64,000 bases of DNA from Nonomuraea roseoviolacea subsp. carminata (GCF_024172185.1 NZ_JAMZEC010000001.1:3844001-3908000), one strand, 5' to 3'; positions 1 through 8,950 are shown, counted from the first letter of the stretch. A program made the numbers and translations. Notes: generated by a model from the letters alone, not told the origin.

Positions 1-708
1 CAGCAGGTCGGCGACCGTCTCCACGAACCCCGTCGGCCCGCACACGTAGCAGTCGGGCTCGAACGACGACGGCCAGCCGCCCTCGGCGAGGTCGTCCAGC
101 ATGACGCGCCCGGCCGGCCGGGGCCAGGGGTCCGGCGTGCCGCGCGTGTAGAGGAAGGTCACGTCCACGCCCGGGTCGGGCCGGCGCAGCTCGTCCGCGT
201 AATAGCGGCCGCCGGGCTCGCGCAGGGAATACAGCAGCCGGAACGGCACGCGGCTGCCCGCGCGGCGGCGCTCGCGCACCATCGCCATCAGCGGCACGAC
301 CCCGGACCCGCCCGCGACGAGCAGCACCGGCGCGGCGCTCTCCGGCCGCCACACGAACCACCCGCCGACCGGCCCGCGGATCTCGACCTCGTCGCCGACC
401 TCCATGACCTCGGTCAGGTACGGCGAGACCTCGCCGTCCGGCACGCGTTCGACGGTCAGCTCGACGGTGTCGCCGTCGGCCGGGGCGGCCAGGGAGTAGC
501 TGCGCTGCGTGCTGTAGCCGTCCTCGGCGGTCAGGCGCACGTCCACGTGCTGGCCCGCGAGGTGGCCGGGCCAGCCGGGCACCGAGAACCGCAGCGTGCG
601 CGCGGTCGGCGTCTCGTCGCGGATCCCGGTCAGGCGGGCGGCCGTCCAGCGCGCCCGGCGGGCGGGGGCCCGCTCCACCGAGGCCCGCTCCACCAGGGGC
701 CGCTCCAC
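1..708 (-). CDS. FAD/NAD(P)-binding ferredoxin reductase-type oxidoreductase (partial, C-terminus off window)
   Basis: About 236 codons are visible before the window edge. The protein has the plan of the ferredoxin-NADP reductase superfamily: an FAD-binding barrel with RSYSLAAP (the R-x-Y-S flavin motif) and then the NAD-binding part with LLVAGGSGVVPLMAM and YVCGPTGFV. It should pass electrons between NAD(P)H and a redox partner. The GTG start shares its G with the TAG stop of the upstream molybdoprotein gene (TAGTG), so the two are translationally coupled, and this flavoprotein is probably the electron partner of that molybdoprotein. The N-terminus carries three near-identical VER(P/A) repeats from a short tandem duplication. 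The terminal C-x-D/E region lies outside the window, so any fused ferredoxin domain cannot be judged. Confidence 0.82.
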   Translation of the reverse strand, partial: MERPLVERASVERAPARRARWTAARLTGIRDETPTARTLRFSVPGWPGHLAGQHVDVRLTAEDGYSTQRSYSLAAPADGDTVELTVERVPDGEVSPYLTEVMEVGDEVEIRGPVGGWFVWRPESAAPVLLVAGGSGVVPLMAMVRERRRAGSRVPFRLLYSLREPGGRYYADELRRPDPGVDVTFLYTRGTPDPWPRPAGRVMLDDLAEGGWPSSFEPDCYVCGPTGFVETVADLL

Positions 709-1307
709 TAGTCGCCCTCGTAGCGCTGCTCGCGCCACGGGTCGCCGTACTCGTGGTATCCGGCGCTCTCCCAGAAGCCGGGCCAGTCCTCGTTCAGCAG
801 CCGGATGCCGCGCACCCACTTGGCGGACTTCCAGAAGTACAGGTGGGGGACGAGCAGCCGGGCCGGGCCGCCGTGGACGGGCGCCAGCTCCTCGCCGTCG
901 TAGCGGTGGACGATCCACGCCTTGCCGTCGAGCAGGTCCTCGACCGGCAGGTTGGTGGTGTAGCCGCCGTACGAGTGGACCAGCGCGTACTCGGCGGCGC
1001 TCTCCACGTCCTCGAAGAGCACGTCGAGCGAGACGCCCTCCCAGTGGGTGTCCAGCTTGGACCACTTGGTGACGCAGTGGATGTCCACGGCCGGCCGCTC
1101 CTGCGGCAGCGCCATGAACTCCTCCCACGACCACCGGCGGGTCTCACCCGCCTCGGTGTCGATGGCGAACTCCCATCGGTCGGCCGGCACGCGGGGCGTC
1201 GGCCCGGCCGACAGCACGGGGAAGTCCTCGACGAGGTACTGGCCGGGCGGCAGCCGGTCGCCGCCGGCTCGGGGCCGGCCGCGAAAGCCGCGCGAGACGA
1301 TGGCCAC
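708..1307 (-). CDS. Sulfite oxidase-like molybdopterin-dependent oxidoreductase
   Basis: This 199-residue protein matches the short actinobacterial sulfite-oxidase-fold family (oxidoreductase molybdopterin-binding domain, as in YedY/MsrP and sulfite oxidase). The conserved cysteine that ligates molybdenum is seen in DIHCVTKWSK (about residue 78), and downstream HGGPARLLVPHLYFWKSAKW is the usual family block. The substrate is unknown. A longer reading from 1325 is possible, but AAGGAGG lies 5 nt before the GTG at 1307, so that start is chosen. No Tat signal is visible, so the enzyme is probably cytoplasmic. It overlaps the reductase gene by one base, which suggests a two-component electron-transfer pair. 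Confidence 0.85.
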   Translation of the reverse strand: MAIVSRGFRGRPRAGGDRLPPGQYLVEDFPVLSAGPTPRVPADRWEFAIDTEAGETRRWSWEEFMALPQERPAVDIHCVTKWSKLDTHWEGVSLDVLFEDVESAAEYALVHSYGGYTTNLPVEDLLDGKAWIVHRYDGEELAPVHGGPARLLVPHLYFWKSAKWVRGIRLLNEDWPGFWESAGYHEYGDPWREQRYEGD

Positions 1308-1416
1308 GGCGCCTCCTTCTGACACTCTCCCGCCATTCCATCACGGGCCCGTTCCAAGATCCGCAGGGGGCGCATAGCCTGGGTCGCGGGGCGCCGCCAT
1401 CGGGAGGAGCAGGGCC

Positions 1417-1815
1417 GTGAGCGACCGCAAGCCGTACGGGGTGAACTTCGAGTCGTGGATCGACCGGCAGATCCGCGAGGCGGAGGAGCGCGGCGAGTTC
1501 GACGACCTGCCGGGCAAGGGCAAGCCCCTGCCCGATCTCGACAAGCCGTACGACGAGATGTGGTGGATCAAGCAGAAGCTGCGCAGCGAGGGGCTGTCCA
1601 TGCCGCTGCCGCCGACGCTCCAGCTCCGCAAGGACGCCGAGGAGGCGCTGGCCGAGGCGCGCGCCGCCCGCTCCGAGCGGGAGGCACGGCAGGTGGTCGA
1701 GGAGATCAACGCCCGCATCCGCGAGGCCATCCGCACCGGGCTGTCCGGCCCGCCGCTCAACCTCCTCCCGTACGACGTGGAGAAGGTCGTGGCGGAGTGG
1801 CGCGCGGCCCGCTGA
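1417..1815 (+). CDS. DUF1992 (DnaJ-C28 conserved domain) protein
   Basis: This 132-residue protein is recognised by its N-terminal block YGVNFESWIDRQIREAEERG and the following FDDLPGKGKPLP, the signature of DUF1992 (the conserved domain of DnaJ homologue subfamily C member 28). The function of the family is not established. The protein is highly charged and helical with no signal peptide or membrane segment, so it is probably cytoplasmic. GGGAGGAG precedes the GTG start. It is transcribed divergently from the molybdoprotein gene, with about 110 bp between the starts. Confidence 0.85.
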   Translation: MSDRKPYGVNFESWIDRQIREAEERGEFDDLPGKGKPLPDLDKPYDEMWWIKQKLRSEGLSMPLPPTLQLRKDAEEALAEARAARSEREARQVVEEINARIREAIRTGLSGPPLNLLPYDVEKVVAEWRAAR

Positions 1816-1870
1816 GACGCCTGCCGCCGGGTCCTGGACCGACCGCGCGACGGCGCTCACAATCGGGGCC

Positions 1871-4228
1871 ATGGGCGTGGACGAGGGCAGGGACGAGGGC
1901 AGGGACGACGGCGGGCACGTGGGGGCGCGCGCGCCCCGCCGGGAGGACGCCCGGCTGCTGACCGGCCGGGCCAGGTACGCGGGCAACGTGCGGCTCCCCG
2001 CGACGGCCCACGCGGTCGTCGTGCGCAGCCCGATCGCGCACGGGCGGCTCGCCAAGTGCGACACCGACGCCGCGCGCGCGGCCGGCGGGGTGCTCGACGT
2101 CATCACGCCCGCCGACGCGGCGGACGTGCGGCTGCCGTGCGTGACGCTCGCCGTCGGGCAGCGCGACACCTCCTACCCGGCCATGGAGGAGACGGTCCGG
2201 TACGTGGGGCAGCCGCTCGCCGTGGTCGTCGCCGAGACGCCCGAGGCCGCCGCCGACGCCGCCGCGCTGCTGGACCTCGACCTGGACGAGCTGCCACCGG
2301 TCGTCGACGTGGAGCGGGCGCTGGAGGCGGACGCGCCGATCCTCCACCCCGACTGGGGCTCCAACGTGCTCACCGACTCGGTCCTCGGCGACGCCGACTG
2401 CGAGGAGGCCATCGCCGGCGCCGCGCACGTGGTCGAGCTGGCCTTCCGGTACGGCCGGGCGTCGCCGTACCCGATGGAGCCGCGCGCGCTCGTCGCCACG
2501 TACGCCGACGGGGAGCTGACGATCCGCACCTCGACGCAGGCGCCGCACCACGTGCGCGACCACGCGGCCGACGCGCTCGGGCTGACCCACGACCGGGTGC
2601 GCGTCGTCAGCGGCGACACCGGCGGCGGGTTCGGCGGCAAGGAGCACCTCTACCCCGACGAGGCGCTGGTCTGCCTGGCCGCGATGCGCCTCGGCGGGCG
2701 GCCCGTGCGCTGGACCGAGTCGCCCGGCGACCGGCTGGTCGCCACGCTGCCCGCCCGGGCCGCCCTGCACCGGGCGCGGCTGGCGCTGGACGCCGACGGC
2801 AGGTTCGTGGCGTTGCACGCCGACGTCGTCGGCGACATCGGGGCGCACCCGTCCAACGTCGGCATCTCGCCGTTCTCGGTGACCGCCATCCTGCTGCCCG
2901 GCCCGTACCGGTTCGACCGGGCGGCCGTACGGGTGCGCGGCGTCGTCACGACGACCACGCCGACCGGCTCCTACCGGGGGTTCGGCCAGCCGGAGGCCAC
3001 GTACACGCGGGAGCGGCTGATCGACGAGGCGGCGCGGCGACTCGGTTTCGACCCGGTGGAGCTGCGGCTGCGCAACCTGCTCGGGCCGGAGGAGCTGCCG
3101 TGCGTGTCCCGGCTCTACCAGCCGTACGACTCGGGCGACTACCCGCGCGCCCTGCTCACGCTGCGCGACCTGGTGTCCGAGGGCGTCGGGAGCGGCCCGG
3201 CGTCCGCGCGGGGCGACGGGCGCAGGCGGGCCGTCGGGTACTCCTGCCACGTCGAGGCGACCGGGCTCGGGCCGTCGAAGGACATGAAGACCACGGGCCA
3301 GCTCGCGGGCGGGTACGAGATCGCGGTGGTGCGCATGGAGCCCGACGCCTCGGTCGTCGTCGCCTCCGGCGTGGCGGCGATCGGCCAGGGCATCGAGACG
3401 ACGCTGGCCCAGCTCGCCGCCGACCGCATGGGCGTCGACCCCGGACGGGTGCGGGTGGTGCTGGGCGACACGGCGGCCACGCCGTACTCGCCGATCGGCT
3501 CGATCGCCAGCCGCTCGCTGGTCGTCGGCGGGGCGGCGCTCACCCAGGCCGCGACCCGCCTGCGGGACAAGATCCTGGCCATCGCCGCCCACCGCCTGGA
3601 GGCCGCGGCCGAGGACCTGGAGATCGCCGGCGGGACCGTACGGGTCAAGGGTGACCCGCGCGCCGCGCTGACGCTGCGCGAGGTCGCCACGTCGGCGTGG
3701 CGCGGCTGGGACCTGCCCGAGGGCGCCTCGCCGGGGCTGGAGGAGCGGGCCGTCTACGACCCGTCCGCCTACACCTACGCCTACGGCGCCCACGCGGCGG
3801 CCGTGGCCGTGGACCCGGAGACCGGGGCGGTCGAGGTGGAGGGCTACTGGGCGGTCAACGACTGCGGCGTGCAGGTCAACCCGGCCATCGTGGACGGCCA
3901 GCTCGCGGGCGGCATCGCGCAGGGCATCGGCATGGCGCTGACCGAGGAGATCGTCTACACCGACGACGGGCAGCCGATCACCGAGTACCTGCTGCCGACG
4001 ACCAGGGAGGTGCCCGCCCTCGGGCTGGCGAGCCTGGTGACGCCCTCGCCCGTCACGCCCGGCGGCATGAAGGGCGTCGGCGAGGCCGGCACCATCGGCC
4101 CGCCCGCCGCCATCGCCAACGCGGTCGCCGCCGCCCTGCCCGAGGTCGCGGACCTGATCACGGTCACGCCGCTGACGCCGGAGCGGCTGTGGACGCTGCT
4201 GACGCATGTCCGCGCCGCTGCCGGGTAG
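1871..4228 (+). CDS. Xanthine dehydrogenase/CO dehydrogenase-type large subunit (CoxL-like molybdenum hydroxylase)
   Basis: At 785 residues this has the length of the molybdopterin-cytosine-dinucleotide-binding large subunits of the xanthine oxidase family. The N-terminal a/b hammerhead domain begins at RREDARLLTGRARYAGN, and GGGFGGKE and GGMKGVGEAGTIGPPAAIAN are typical cofactor-binding blocks. The active-site loop (about residues 366-376) reads GSYRGFGQPE. This lacks the CSFR cysteine loop of true form I CO dehydrogenase, so CO oxidation is unlikely and an aldehyde or N-heterocycle hydroxylase is more plausible. No medium (FAD) or small (2Fe-2S) subunit gene lies beside it, which is unusual. 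The ATG at 1871 is the first start that includes the whole domain. Confidence 0.85.
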   Translation: MGVDEGRDEGRDDGGHVGARAPRREDARLLTGRARYAGNVRLPATAHAVVVRSPIAHGRLAKCDTDAARAAGGVLDVITPADAADVRLPCVTLAVGQRDTSYPAMEETVRYVGQPLAVVVAETPEAAADAAALLDLDLDELPPVVDVERALEADAPILHPDWGSNVLTDSVLGDADCEEAIAGAAHVVELAFRYGRASPYPMEPRALVATYADGELTIRTSTQAPHHVRDHAADALGLTHDRVRVVSGDTGGGFGGKEHLYPDEALVCLAAMRLGGRPVRWTESPGDRLVATLPARAALHRARLALDADGRFVALHADVVGDIGAHPSNVGISPFSVTAILLPGPYRFDRAAVRVRGVVTTTTPTGSYRGFGQPEATYTRERLIDEAARRLGFDPVELRLRNLLGPEELPCVSRLYQPYDSGDYPRALLTLRDLVSEGVGSGPASARGDGRRRAVGYSCHVEATGLGPSKDMKTTGQLAGGYEIAVVRMEPDASVVVASGVAAIGQGIETTLAQLAADRMGVDPGRVRVVLGDTAATPYSPIGSIASRSLVVGGAALTQAATRLRDKILAIAAHRLEAAAEDLEIAGGTVRVKGDPRAALTLREVATSAWRGWDLPEGASPGLEERAVYDPSAYTYAYGAHAAAVAVDPETGAVEVEGYWAVNDCGVQVNPAIVDGQLAGGIAQGIGMALTEEIVYTDDGQPITEYLLPTTREVPALGLASLVTPSPVTPGGMKGVGEAGTIGPPAAIANAVAAALPEVADLITVTPLTPERLWTLLTHVRAAAG

Positions 4229-4238
4229 CCGTCAGCGA

Positions 4239-5795
4239 ATGGACCTCGCTGACTGGTTCCTCACGGACGAGGAACGCGGCAACCCGTCCACCCGGCTGGG
4301 CGCCTGGACCACGGGCAACCTGGTGCGTCCACTGATCCACGGGGCGGCCTACTTCGCCGAGCTCAAGGAGTGCCTGGAGAGCGCGCGCGAGGACGACCTG
4401 GTGCTGTTCGCCGACTGGCGCGGCGACCCCGACGAGCGGCTCACCGACGACGGGCCGCGGATCTCCGACGCGCTGGCCGGGGCGGCATCGAGAGGAGCGC
4501 TGGTCAGAGGGCTGATCTGGCGATCCCACCTGGACGCGCTGCGCTTCAGCGCCGAAGAGAACCGGCACCTGGGCGAGAAGATCGAGGCGGCCGGCGGTCA
4601 GGCGTTGCTCGACACCCGGGTCCGCCCCGGCGGCGCCCACCACCAGAAGTTCGTGGTCGTCCGGCGCCCCGGCGACCCCGACCGGGACGTGGCCTTCGTC
4701 GGCGGCGTGGACCTGTGCCACAGCCGCCGCGACGACGCCGACCACCACGGCGACCCCCAGGCCGCGCCCATGCCCGACGTGTACGGCGAAAGCCCACCCT
4801 GGCACGACGTCCAGGCGGCGATCCACGGCCCGGCGGTGGCCGAGGTGGAGACCGTGTTCCGCGAGCGCTGGGAGGACCCGGCCCCGGAGACCCGGCAGCC
4901 GTTGAGACGCCTGCGCGACCACCTGGAGCGGATGGACGACGTGCCCCCGCTGCCCCCGCCGGGCCCCGCTCCCGGCCGGGCCGGCACGCACGCCGTGCAG
5001 CTCCTGCGGACGTATCCGTACCGGCGGCGCCCGTACCCGTTCGCCCCGCGCGGCGAGCGGAGCGTCGCCCGCGCCTACCGGAAGGTGCTGCGCCGGGCCC
5101 GCTCGCTGGTCTACCTGGAGGACCAGTACCTGTGGTCCACCGAGGTGATCGAGCCGTTCGCGGAGGCGCTGGAGCGCGAGGACGAGCTGCGCATGATCGT
5201 CGTCGTGCCCCGGCACCCCGACCAGGACGGCTGGCTGGCCGGTCCGGCGAGCCTCATCGGCCGGGCCGAGGCCCTGGCCCGGCTCACGGAGGCGGGCGGC
5301 GACCGGGTCGCGGTGTACGACCTGGAGAACCACGCGGGCACGCCGGTCTACGTGCACGCCAAGGTGTGCGTGGTGGACGACGTGTGGGCGAGCGTCGGGT
5401 CCGACAACGTCAACCTGCGGTCGTGGACGTACGACTCGGAGCTGAGCTGCGCGGTGCTGGACGAGGAGCCCGACCCGCGCCCGCCCGCCGGTGGCCGCCG
5501 CTTCGCCCGGGACCTGCGGCTCGCGCTGTCCGCCGAGCACCTGGACCGCGACCCGGCCGACGTGGACGACCTGTGCGACCCGAAGGCGGCCTTCGAGGCG
5601 TTCGCCGAGTCGGCGCGGCGCCTGGAGTCCTGGCACCGCGGGGAGCGCCGGGGCGCCCGGCCGCCCGGCCGTCTCCGGCCGCACCCGGCTCCCGAGCTGG
5701 GGCGCTTCCGCAAGCTGCTGGCCATGCCGCTCTACCGGGCGGCCGTGGACCCCGACGGCCGACCGGCAGCCCTGCGCCGCTCCCGCCGCTTCTGA
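4239..5795 (+). CDS. Phospholipase D-like domain protein
   Basis: This 518-residue protein has two PLD-type half sites. The first is HHQKFVVVRRPGDPDRDVAF followed by GGVDLC, and the second is VHAKVCVVDDVWASVGSDN, with the H-x-K-x4-D and G-S-x-N residues present. The family makes or cleaves phosphodiester bonds in phospholipids or nucleic acids; the substrate here is unknown. There is no signal peptide. The in-frame ATG at 4206 would overlap the preceding gene by 23 bp. The ATG at 4239 (MDLADWFLTDEERGNP) is preferred because homologues begin near this block as I recall them; neither start has a strong ribosome-binding site. It probably shares a transcript with the upstream molybdenum hydroxylase gene. 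Confidence 0.82.
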   Translation: MDLADWFLTDEERGNPSTRLGAWTTGNLVRPLIHGAAYFAELKECLESAREDDLVLFADWRGDPDERLTDDGPRISDALAGAASRGALVRGLIWRSHLDALRFSAEENRHLGEKIEAAGGQALLDTRVRPGGAHHQKFVVVRRPGDPDRDVAFVGGVDLCHSRRDDADHHGDPQAAPMPDVYGESPPWHDVQAAIHGPAVAEVETVFRERWEDPAPETRQPLRRLRDHLERMDDVPPLPPPGPAPGRAGTHAVQLLRTYPYRRRPYPFAPRGERSVARAYRKVLRRARSLVYLEDQYLWSTEVIEPFAEALEREDELRMIVVVPRHPDQDGWLAGPASLIGRAEALARLTEAGGDRVAVYDLENHAGTPVYVHAKVCVVDDVWASVGSDNVNLRSWTYDSELSCAVLDEEPDPRPPAGGRRFARDLRLALSAEHLDRDPADVDDLCDPKAAFEAFAESARRLESWHRGERRGARPPGRLRPHPAPELGRFRKLLAMPLYRAAVDPDGRPAALRRSRRF

Positions 5796-5850
5796 CCCCG
5801 CCGCGACCCGAGCCCGCCGCTTCTGACCCGGCCCACCCGAGCCCGCCGCT
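5784..5850 (+). repeat. Short imperfect direct repeats after the PLD gene
   Basis: The sequence around the PLD stop codon (CCGCTTCTGACCC) recurs about 30 bp downstream, and CCCGAGCCCGCCGCT occurs twice. It looks like local slippage duplication of the gene's 3' end. Nothing else is seen in the rest of the 174-bp gap between the two convergent genes. Confidence 0.5.
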
Positions 5851-5968
5851 CCGTGCGCCCGCGCGACTCCATTCCGCCTCCCGCCCCCACCGGGCTCGTG
5901 GTGACCGGCGCATCGTGGTGACGCGGGCGGAAACCGGGACGAGGAGGGGAGGGGGACGGCGCGCGACG

Positions 5969-6871
5969 CTAGGACGGGGAGGGGGTGGCGGCGCTGTCGA
6001 GGACGGCCTGGAGCTGGGCCGGGTCGGCGGCGCCACCGGCGGCGAGGACGGTGCCCCCGCGGTCGGTCACCACCGCGTACGGCGGCCACAGGATGTCGTT
6101 GCGGTCGTACACGTCCGGGTCCACCACCAGCGGCGGCCCGTCGGCGCCGAAGGACCCGTCCTTGGGAGCCGCGCTGACCAGCACGACCTCCATCCGGGCG
6201 GCCATGGCGGTGAAGTGGGGCAGCATCGTCGTGCACAGCCCGCACCCCGGCGAGACGAGCGCGTACAGGACCCGGTCGGCGGTCCGCTCCGGCGCGCCCT
6301 CCAGCGCGAAGGGCGTGCCGGGCCGGGGACCGTGTTCGAGCGGGCCTCTCGTGCCCGCGGCACCGGAGGCACGGCCGCCGCGCGGGCCGTGCCGTCCGCG
6401 TCCGGGCACCAGGAGCGGCAGCCCGAACGCGACTCCCAGGAGCGCGGCGGCCACGGGCACCTGGAGCGGCGCGAACGGCGCCGGCCCCGCCGCCACCGCC
6501 ATGAGCGCGAGCACGAGGAGCACGCCCGTGCGCGCCATCGTGCCGGGCCCGACCAGGTCACGACCGCCGAAGCAGCCACAGCCCACGCTCAGCCCGCGCC
6601 GCAGCACCGACCCCATCGCGCCGAGGAACACCGCGAACAGCAGCACCGCCGCCACGGCCGCCCACAGGCGCGTCACCGGCACCATCAGCAGGGCCGCCGC
6701 CACCACCTCGACGACGAGCACGGCCACGGCGGCGGGCAGGGCCAGCCGGGCCGGCAGCACCCGGTAGCCCTCGATCGTCGCGGCGAACGCGCGGACGTCG
6801 CGGATCTTGCCGAGGGCCGCCCCCAGCAGCACGGCCGCCACCGCGAGCGGCGCCGACGCGAGGACGATCAC
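5969..6871 (-). CDS. MauE/DoxX-like membrane redox protein fused to a thioredoxin-like domain
   Basis: This 300-residue protein has two parts. The N-terminal half (about residues 1-150) has four hydrophobic helices and the GCGCFGG motif of the MauE (methylamine utilisation) redox-associated membrane family. The C-terminal half (from about residue 185) is TlpA/thioredoxin-like, with the active site SPGCGLCTTMLPHF (C-x-x-C) and a later PPYAVVTDRGGTVLAAGG strand. It should move thiol/disulfide electrons across or at the membrane. Its GTG overlaps the exporter stop codon by 4 bp (GTGA) and has AGGAGG 5 nt upstream, so it is co-expressed with the exporter. In this setting a role in keeping the Cys-rich lanthipeptide or its exporter in the right redox state is plausible but inferred. 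Confidence 0.8.
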   Translation of the reverse strand: MIVLASAPLAVAAVLLGAALGKIRDVRAFAATIEGYRVLPARLALPAAVAVLVVEVVAAALLMVPVTRLWAAVAAVLLFAVFLGAMGSVLRRGLSVGCGCFGGRDLVGPGTMARTGVLLVLALMAVAAGPAPFAPLQVPVAAALLGVAFGLPLLVPGRGRHGPRGGRASGAAGTRGPLEHGPRPGTPFALEGAPERTADRVLYALVSPGCGLCTTMLPHFTAMAARMEVVLVSAAPKDGSFGADGPPLVVDPDVYDRNDILWPPYAVVTDRGGTVLAAGGAADPAQLQAVLDSAATPSPS

Positions 6872-8826
6872 GACACCTCCTGGTAGGCCGACGCCTGGAG
6901 CGCGTAGAGGTCGGCGTAGAGCCCGTCGCGCGCCATCAGCTCCTCGTGCGTGCCCTGCTCGGCCACGTGCCCGTGGTCGAGGACGTAGATCCGGTCGGCG
7001 TAGCGGACGCTGGCCAGCCGGTGGGTGATGAGCACGATCGTACGTCCGTCGGCATGCGACCGGATGCGCTCGAACAGGGCATGCTCGGCCCGGGCGTCCA
7101 GCGCCGAGGTCGGCTCGTCGAAGATGACCAGCGCGGCGTCGCGGTAGAAGCCGCGCGCCACGGCGATGCGCTGCCACTGGCCGCCCGACAGGTCGTGCCC
7201 GCCGCGGAAACGCCGGTCGAGCAGGGCGTCGTAGCCGTCCGGCAGCGCGGCCACCACCTCGTGCGCGCCCGACGCCCGCGCGGCGGCGGCCAGCCGGCGC
7301 TCGTCCACGGCCTCGCCCATGACGATGTTCTCGCGGACGGTCAGCGGCCAGCGCGTGTGGTCCTGCGCGATGACCGACACGTGGCGGCGCAGCGCGTCGG
7401 CGTCGAGCGTCGCGAGGTCGGCGCCGTCCCAGCGGACCGCGCCCGTGTCCGGCCGGTAGAGCCCGGCCAGGAGCTTGGCGAGCGTGGTCTTGCCCGAGCC
7501 GTTCTCGCCGACTAACGCGATGACCTCGCCGCGGTTCACGGTCACACTGACGCCCGACAGCGCGGGACGGCCGGCTCCCGGGTAGGTGAACGTGACGTCG
7601 TCGGCGGTCAGCCGGCGGAAGGGCGCGGGCGCGAGAGCGCCGCCCGAGGGGGCCGCGCGCTCCTCGGCCAGCTCGCGGAAGGTCAGGTAATCGCCGAAGT
7701 ACAGGCCCGCCTCGTAGAGGCGGTTCATGGCCTGGATCAGGCCGGTCAGCGAGCCCTGCCCGGCGCGGACGGCGAGCACCGCGGCCCCGGCCACCGCCAG
7801 CGGGACGACACCGGCCGCGAGCAGCGCGCCGAGCGCGACGTAGACGCCGGCCGTGGCCACCCCGGTCATCAGGTCGCCGGCCGCCTTGGCGGCGGTGCGC
7901 CGGCGGGCCACGTCGAGCTGCACCTCCTGCTCCAGGTCGGCCACCTTGGCGTACTGGCCCAGCAGGAAGCCGCGCAGCCCGTAGGCGCGCACCTCGGCGG
8001 CCGGCAGCCGCTCGGCCATCAGGTCCGACAGCATGAACTTGCGCCGGCGCGCCGCGGAGAGACGGTAGAAGCCCTGGTAGCCGAGGCGGGCGGCCCGGAC
8101 GGCGGCCCAGCCCGCGGGCAGGGCGGTGACCAGCAGCAGCGGCGTCAGGACCGGGTGGAGCAGGCCGAGCGCGACGGCGGAGGCCAGCACGCCGACGGCG
8201 GCGGTGAGCACGGAGACGGCCGTCTCGACCACGGTCGCGCTGTCGGGGACGCCGCTGTCGCGGGCGCGCCGCATCGCGTTGTGGAAGTCGTGGTCGTCGA
8301 ACGCGGTGAGGTCGACGCGGGTGGTCAGCTCGAACAGCCTGGTCTCCGCGAGCCGTTCGACCAGGGGCTTCAGCCGGGCCTGGGCCCAGCCGGCGCCCGT
8401 CAGCAGCGCGCCGCGCAGTCCGGCCGCGCCGGCGACGAGCAGGAGCGAGGGGAGCGCGGCCCGCACCCGCTCGGGGGTGGGCCCGGCGGCGAACAGGGAG
8501 GCGAGCACGTCGGAGGTCGCCACCAGGCCGAAGACCGTGAACACGCCGGCCGCCAGAGCACCCGACACGGCCGCCGCCGTGTCGCGGGGGCTGGCCTCCC
8601 AGGCCAGCCGCAGCGCGCCGGTGACCAGCGAGGGGAGGCGGCGGGCGATCGTGGCGAGCGTCGTGGTCAGGAGATGCTCGTCGTGGCTCTCCCAGTAGGC
8701 GACGTCCAGCCCGGACCTGTCGTCCGGGACATCGGCGTCCCGTGCGGAGGATGGCGTGCGCTGACTCGCGCCCAGGCGCCGCAGCTTCAGCCTCACGCAG
8801 GGAGGCTCTTTCGTGACAACCGGCAC
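6868..8826 (-). CDS. ABC transporter, fused permease and ATP-binding domains (probable lanthipeptide exporter)
   Basis: At 652 residues this is a half-size exporter: an N-terminal transmembrane domain (about residues 60-380) followed by an ATPase domain with Walker A GENGSGKTTL, signature DLSGGQWQRIA, Walker B ALVIFDEPTSALD and the switch histidine in VLITHRLAS. There is no N-terminal C39 peptidase domain, so it would not cleave the leader itself. It is divergent from the precursor gene and coupled to the MauE/thioredoxin gene. The GTG at 8826 lies about 20 nt downstream of a predicted promoter. Its ribosome-binding site is weak and later GTG codons within 40 nt are possible starts. Export of the modified peptide is inferred from position. 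Confidence 0.83.
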   Translation of the reverse strand: MPVVTKEPPCVRLKLRRLGASQRTPSSARDADVPDDRSGLDVAYWESHDEHLLTTTLATIARRLPSLVTGALRLAWEASPRDTAAAVSGALAAGVFTVFGLVATSDVLASLFAAGPTPERVRAALPSLLLVAGAAGLRGALLTGAGWAQARLKPLVERLAETRLFELTTRVDLTAFDDHDFHNAMRRARDSGVPDSATVVETAVSVLTAAVGVLASAVALGLLHPVLTPLLLVTALPAGWAAVRAARLGYQGFYRLSAARRRKFMLSDLMAERLPAAEVRAYGLRGFLLGQYAKVADLEQEVQLDVARRRTAAKAAGDLMTGVATAGVYVALGALLAAGVVPLAVAGAAVLAVRAGQGSLTGLIQAMNRLYEAGLYFGDYLTFRELAEERAAPSGGALAPAPFRRLTADDVTFTYPGAGRPALSGVSVTVNRGEVIALVGENGSGKTTLAKLLAGLYRPDTGAVRWDGADLATLDADALRRHVSVIAQDHTRWPLTVRENIVMGEAVDERRLAAAARASGAHEVVAALPDGYDALLDRRFRGGHDLSGGQWQRIAVARGFYRDAALVIFDEPTSALDARAEHALFERIRSHADGRTIVLITHRLASVRYADRIYVLDHGHVAEQGTHEELMARDGLYADLYALQASAYQEVS

Positions 8827-8852
8827 GGCGGAGTTCCCCGAATCACGCAGTC

Positions 8853-8881
8853 AATCTAGGTGACGCCAGAAGCACTGTAAA
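8853..8881 (-). promoter_or_regulatory. Predicted promoter for the ABC exporter/MauE operon
   Basis: On the minus strand, TTTACA (8881-8876) and TAGATT (8858-8853) are separated by exactly 17 bp, a good housekeeping-sigma-type arrangement. It sits in an AT-rich island unusual for this genome. Transcription would start about 20 nt before the GTG of the exporter. Confidence 0.6.
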
Positions 8882-8920
8882 GGGCGGAGTAAATACAATT
8901 AGGGCGATTCGGGAACCCTC

Positions 8921-8950
8921 TAGACATGTGTCCGGATATCTGCCCATAAT
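8921..8950 (+). promoter_or_regulatory. Predicted promoter for the lanthipeptide precursor gene
   Basis: TAGACA (8921-8926) and CATAAT (8945-8950) are separated by 18 bp, each one mismatch from consensus. The precursor start codon lies about 135 nt downstream, so a long 5' leader is predicted. The rest of the 264-bp divergent region shows no further gene. Confidence 0.5.

Noticed and set aside
1757..4207. An 816-codon open frame on the minus strand opposite the molybdenum hydroxylase gene
   Set aside because: It is Arg/Gly/His-rich, has no recognisable domain and mirrors the well-supported plus-strand gene; long antisense frames are expected at this GC content.
1871..4228. True aerobic CO dehydrogenase (form I)
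   Set aside because: The active-site loop lacks the CSFR cysteine and no coxM or coxS is adjacent.
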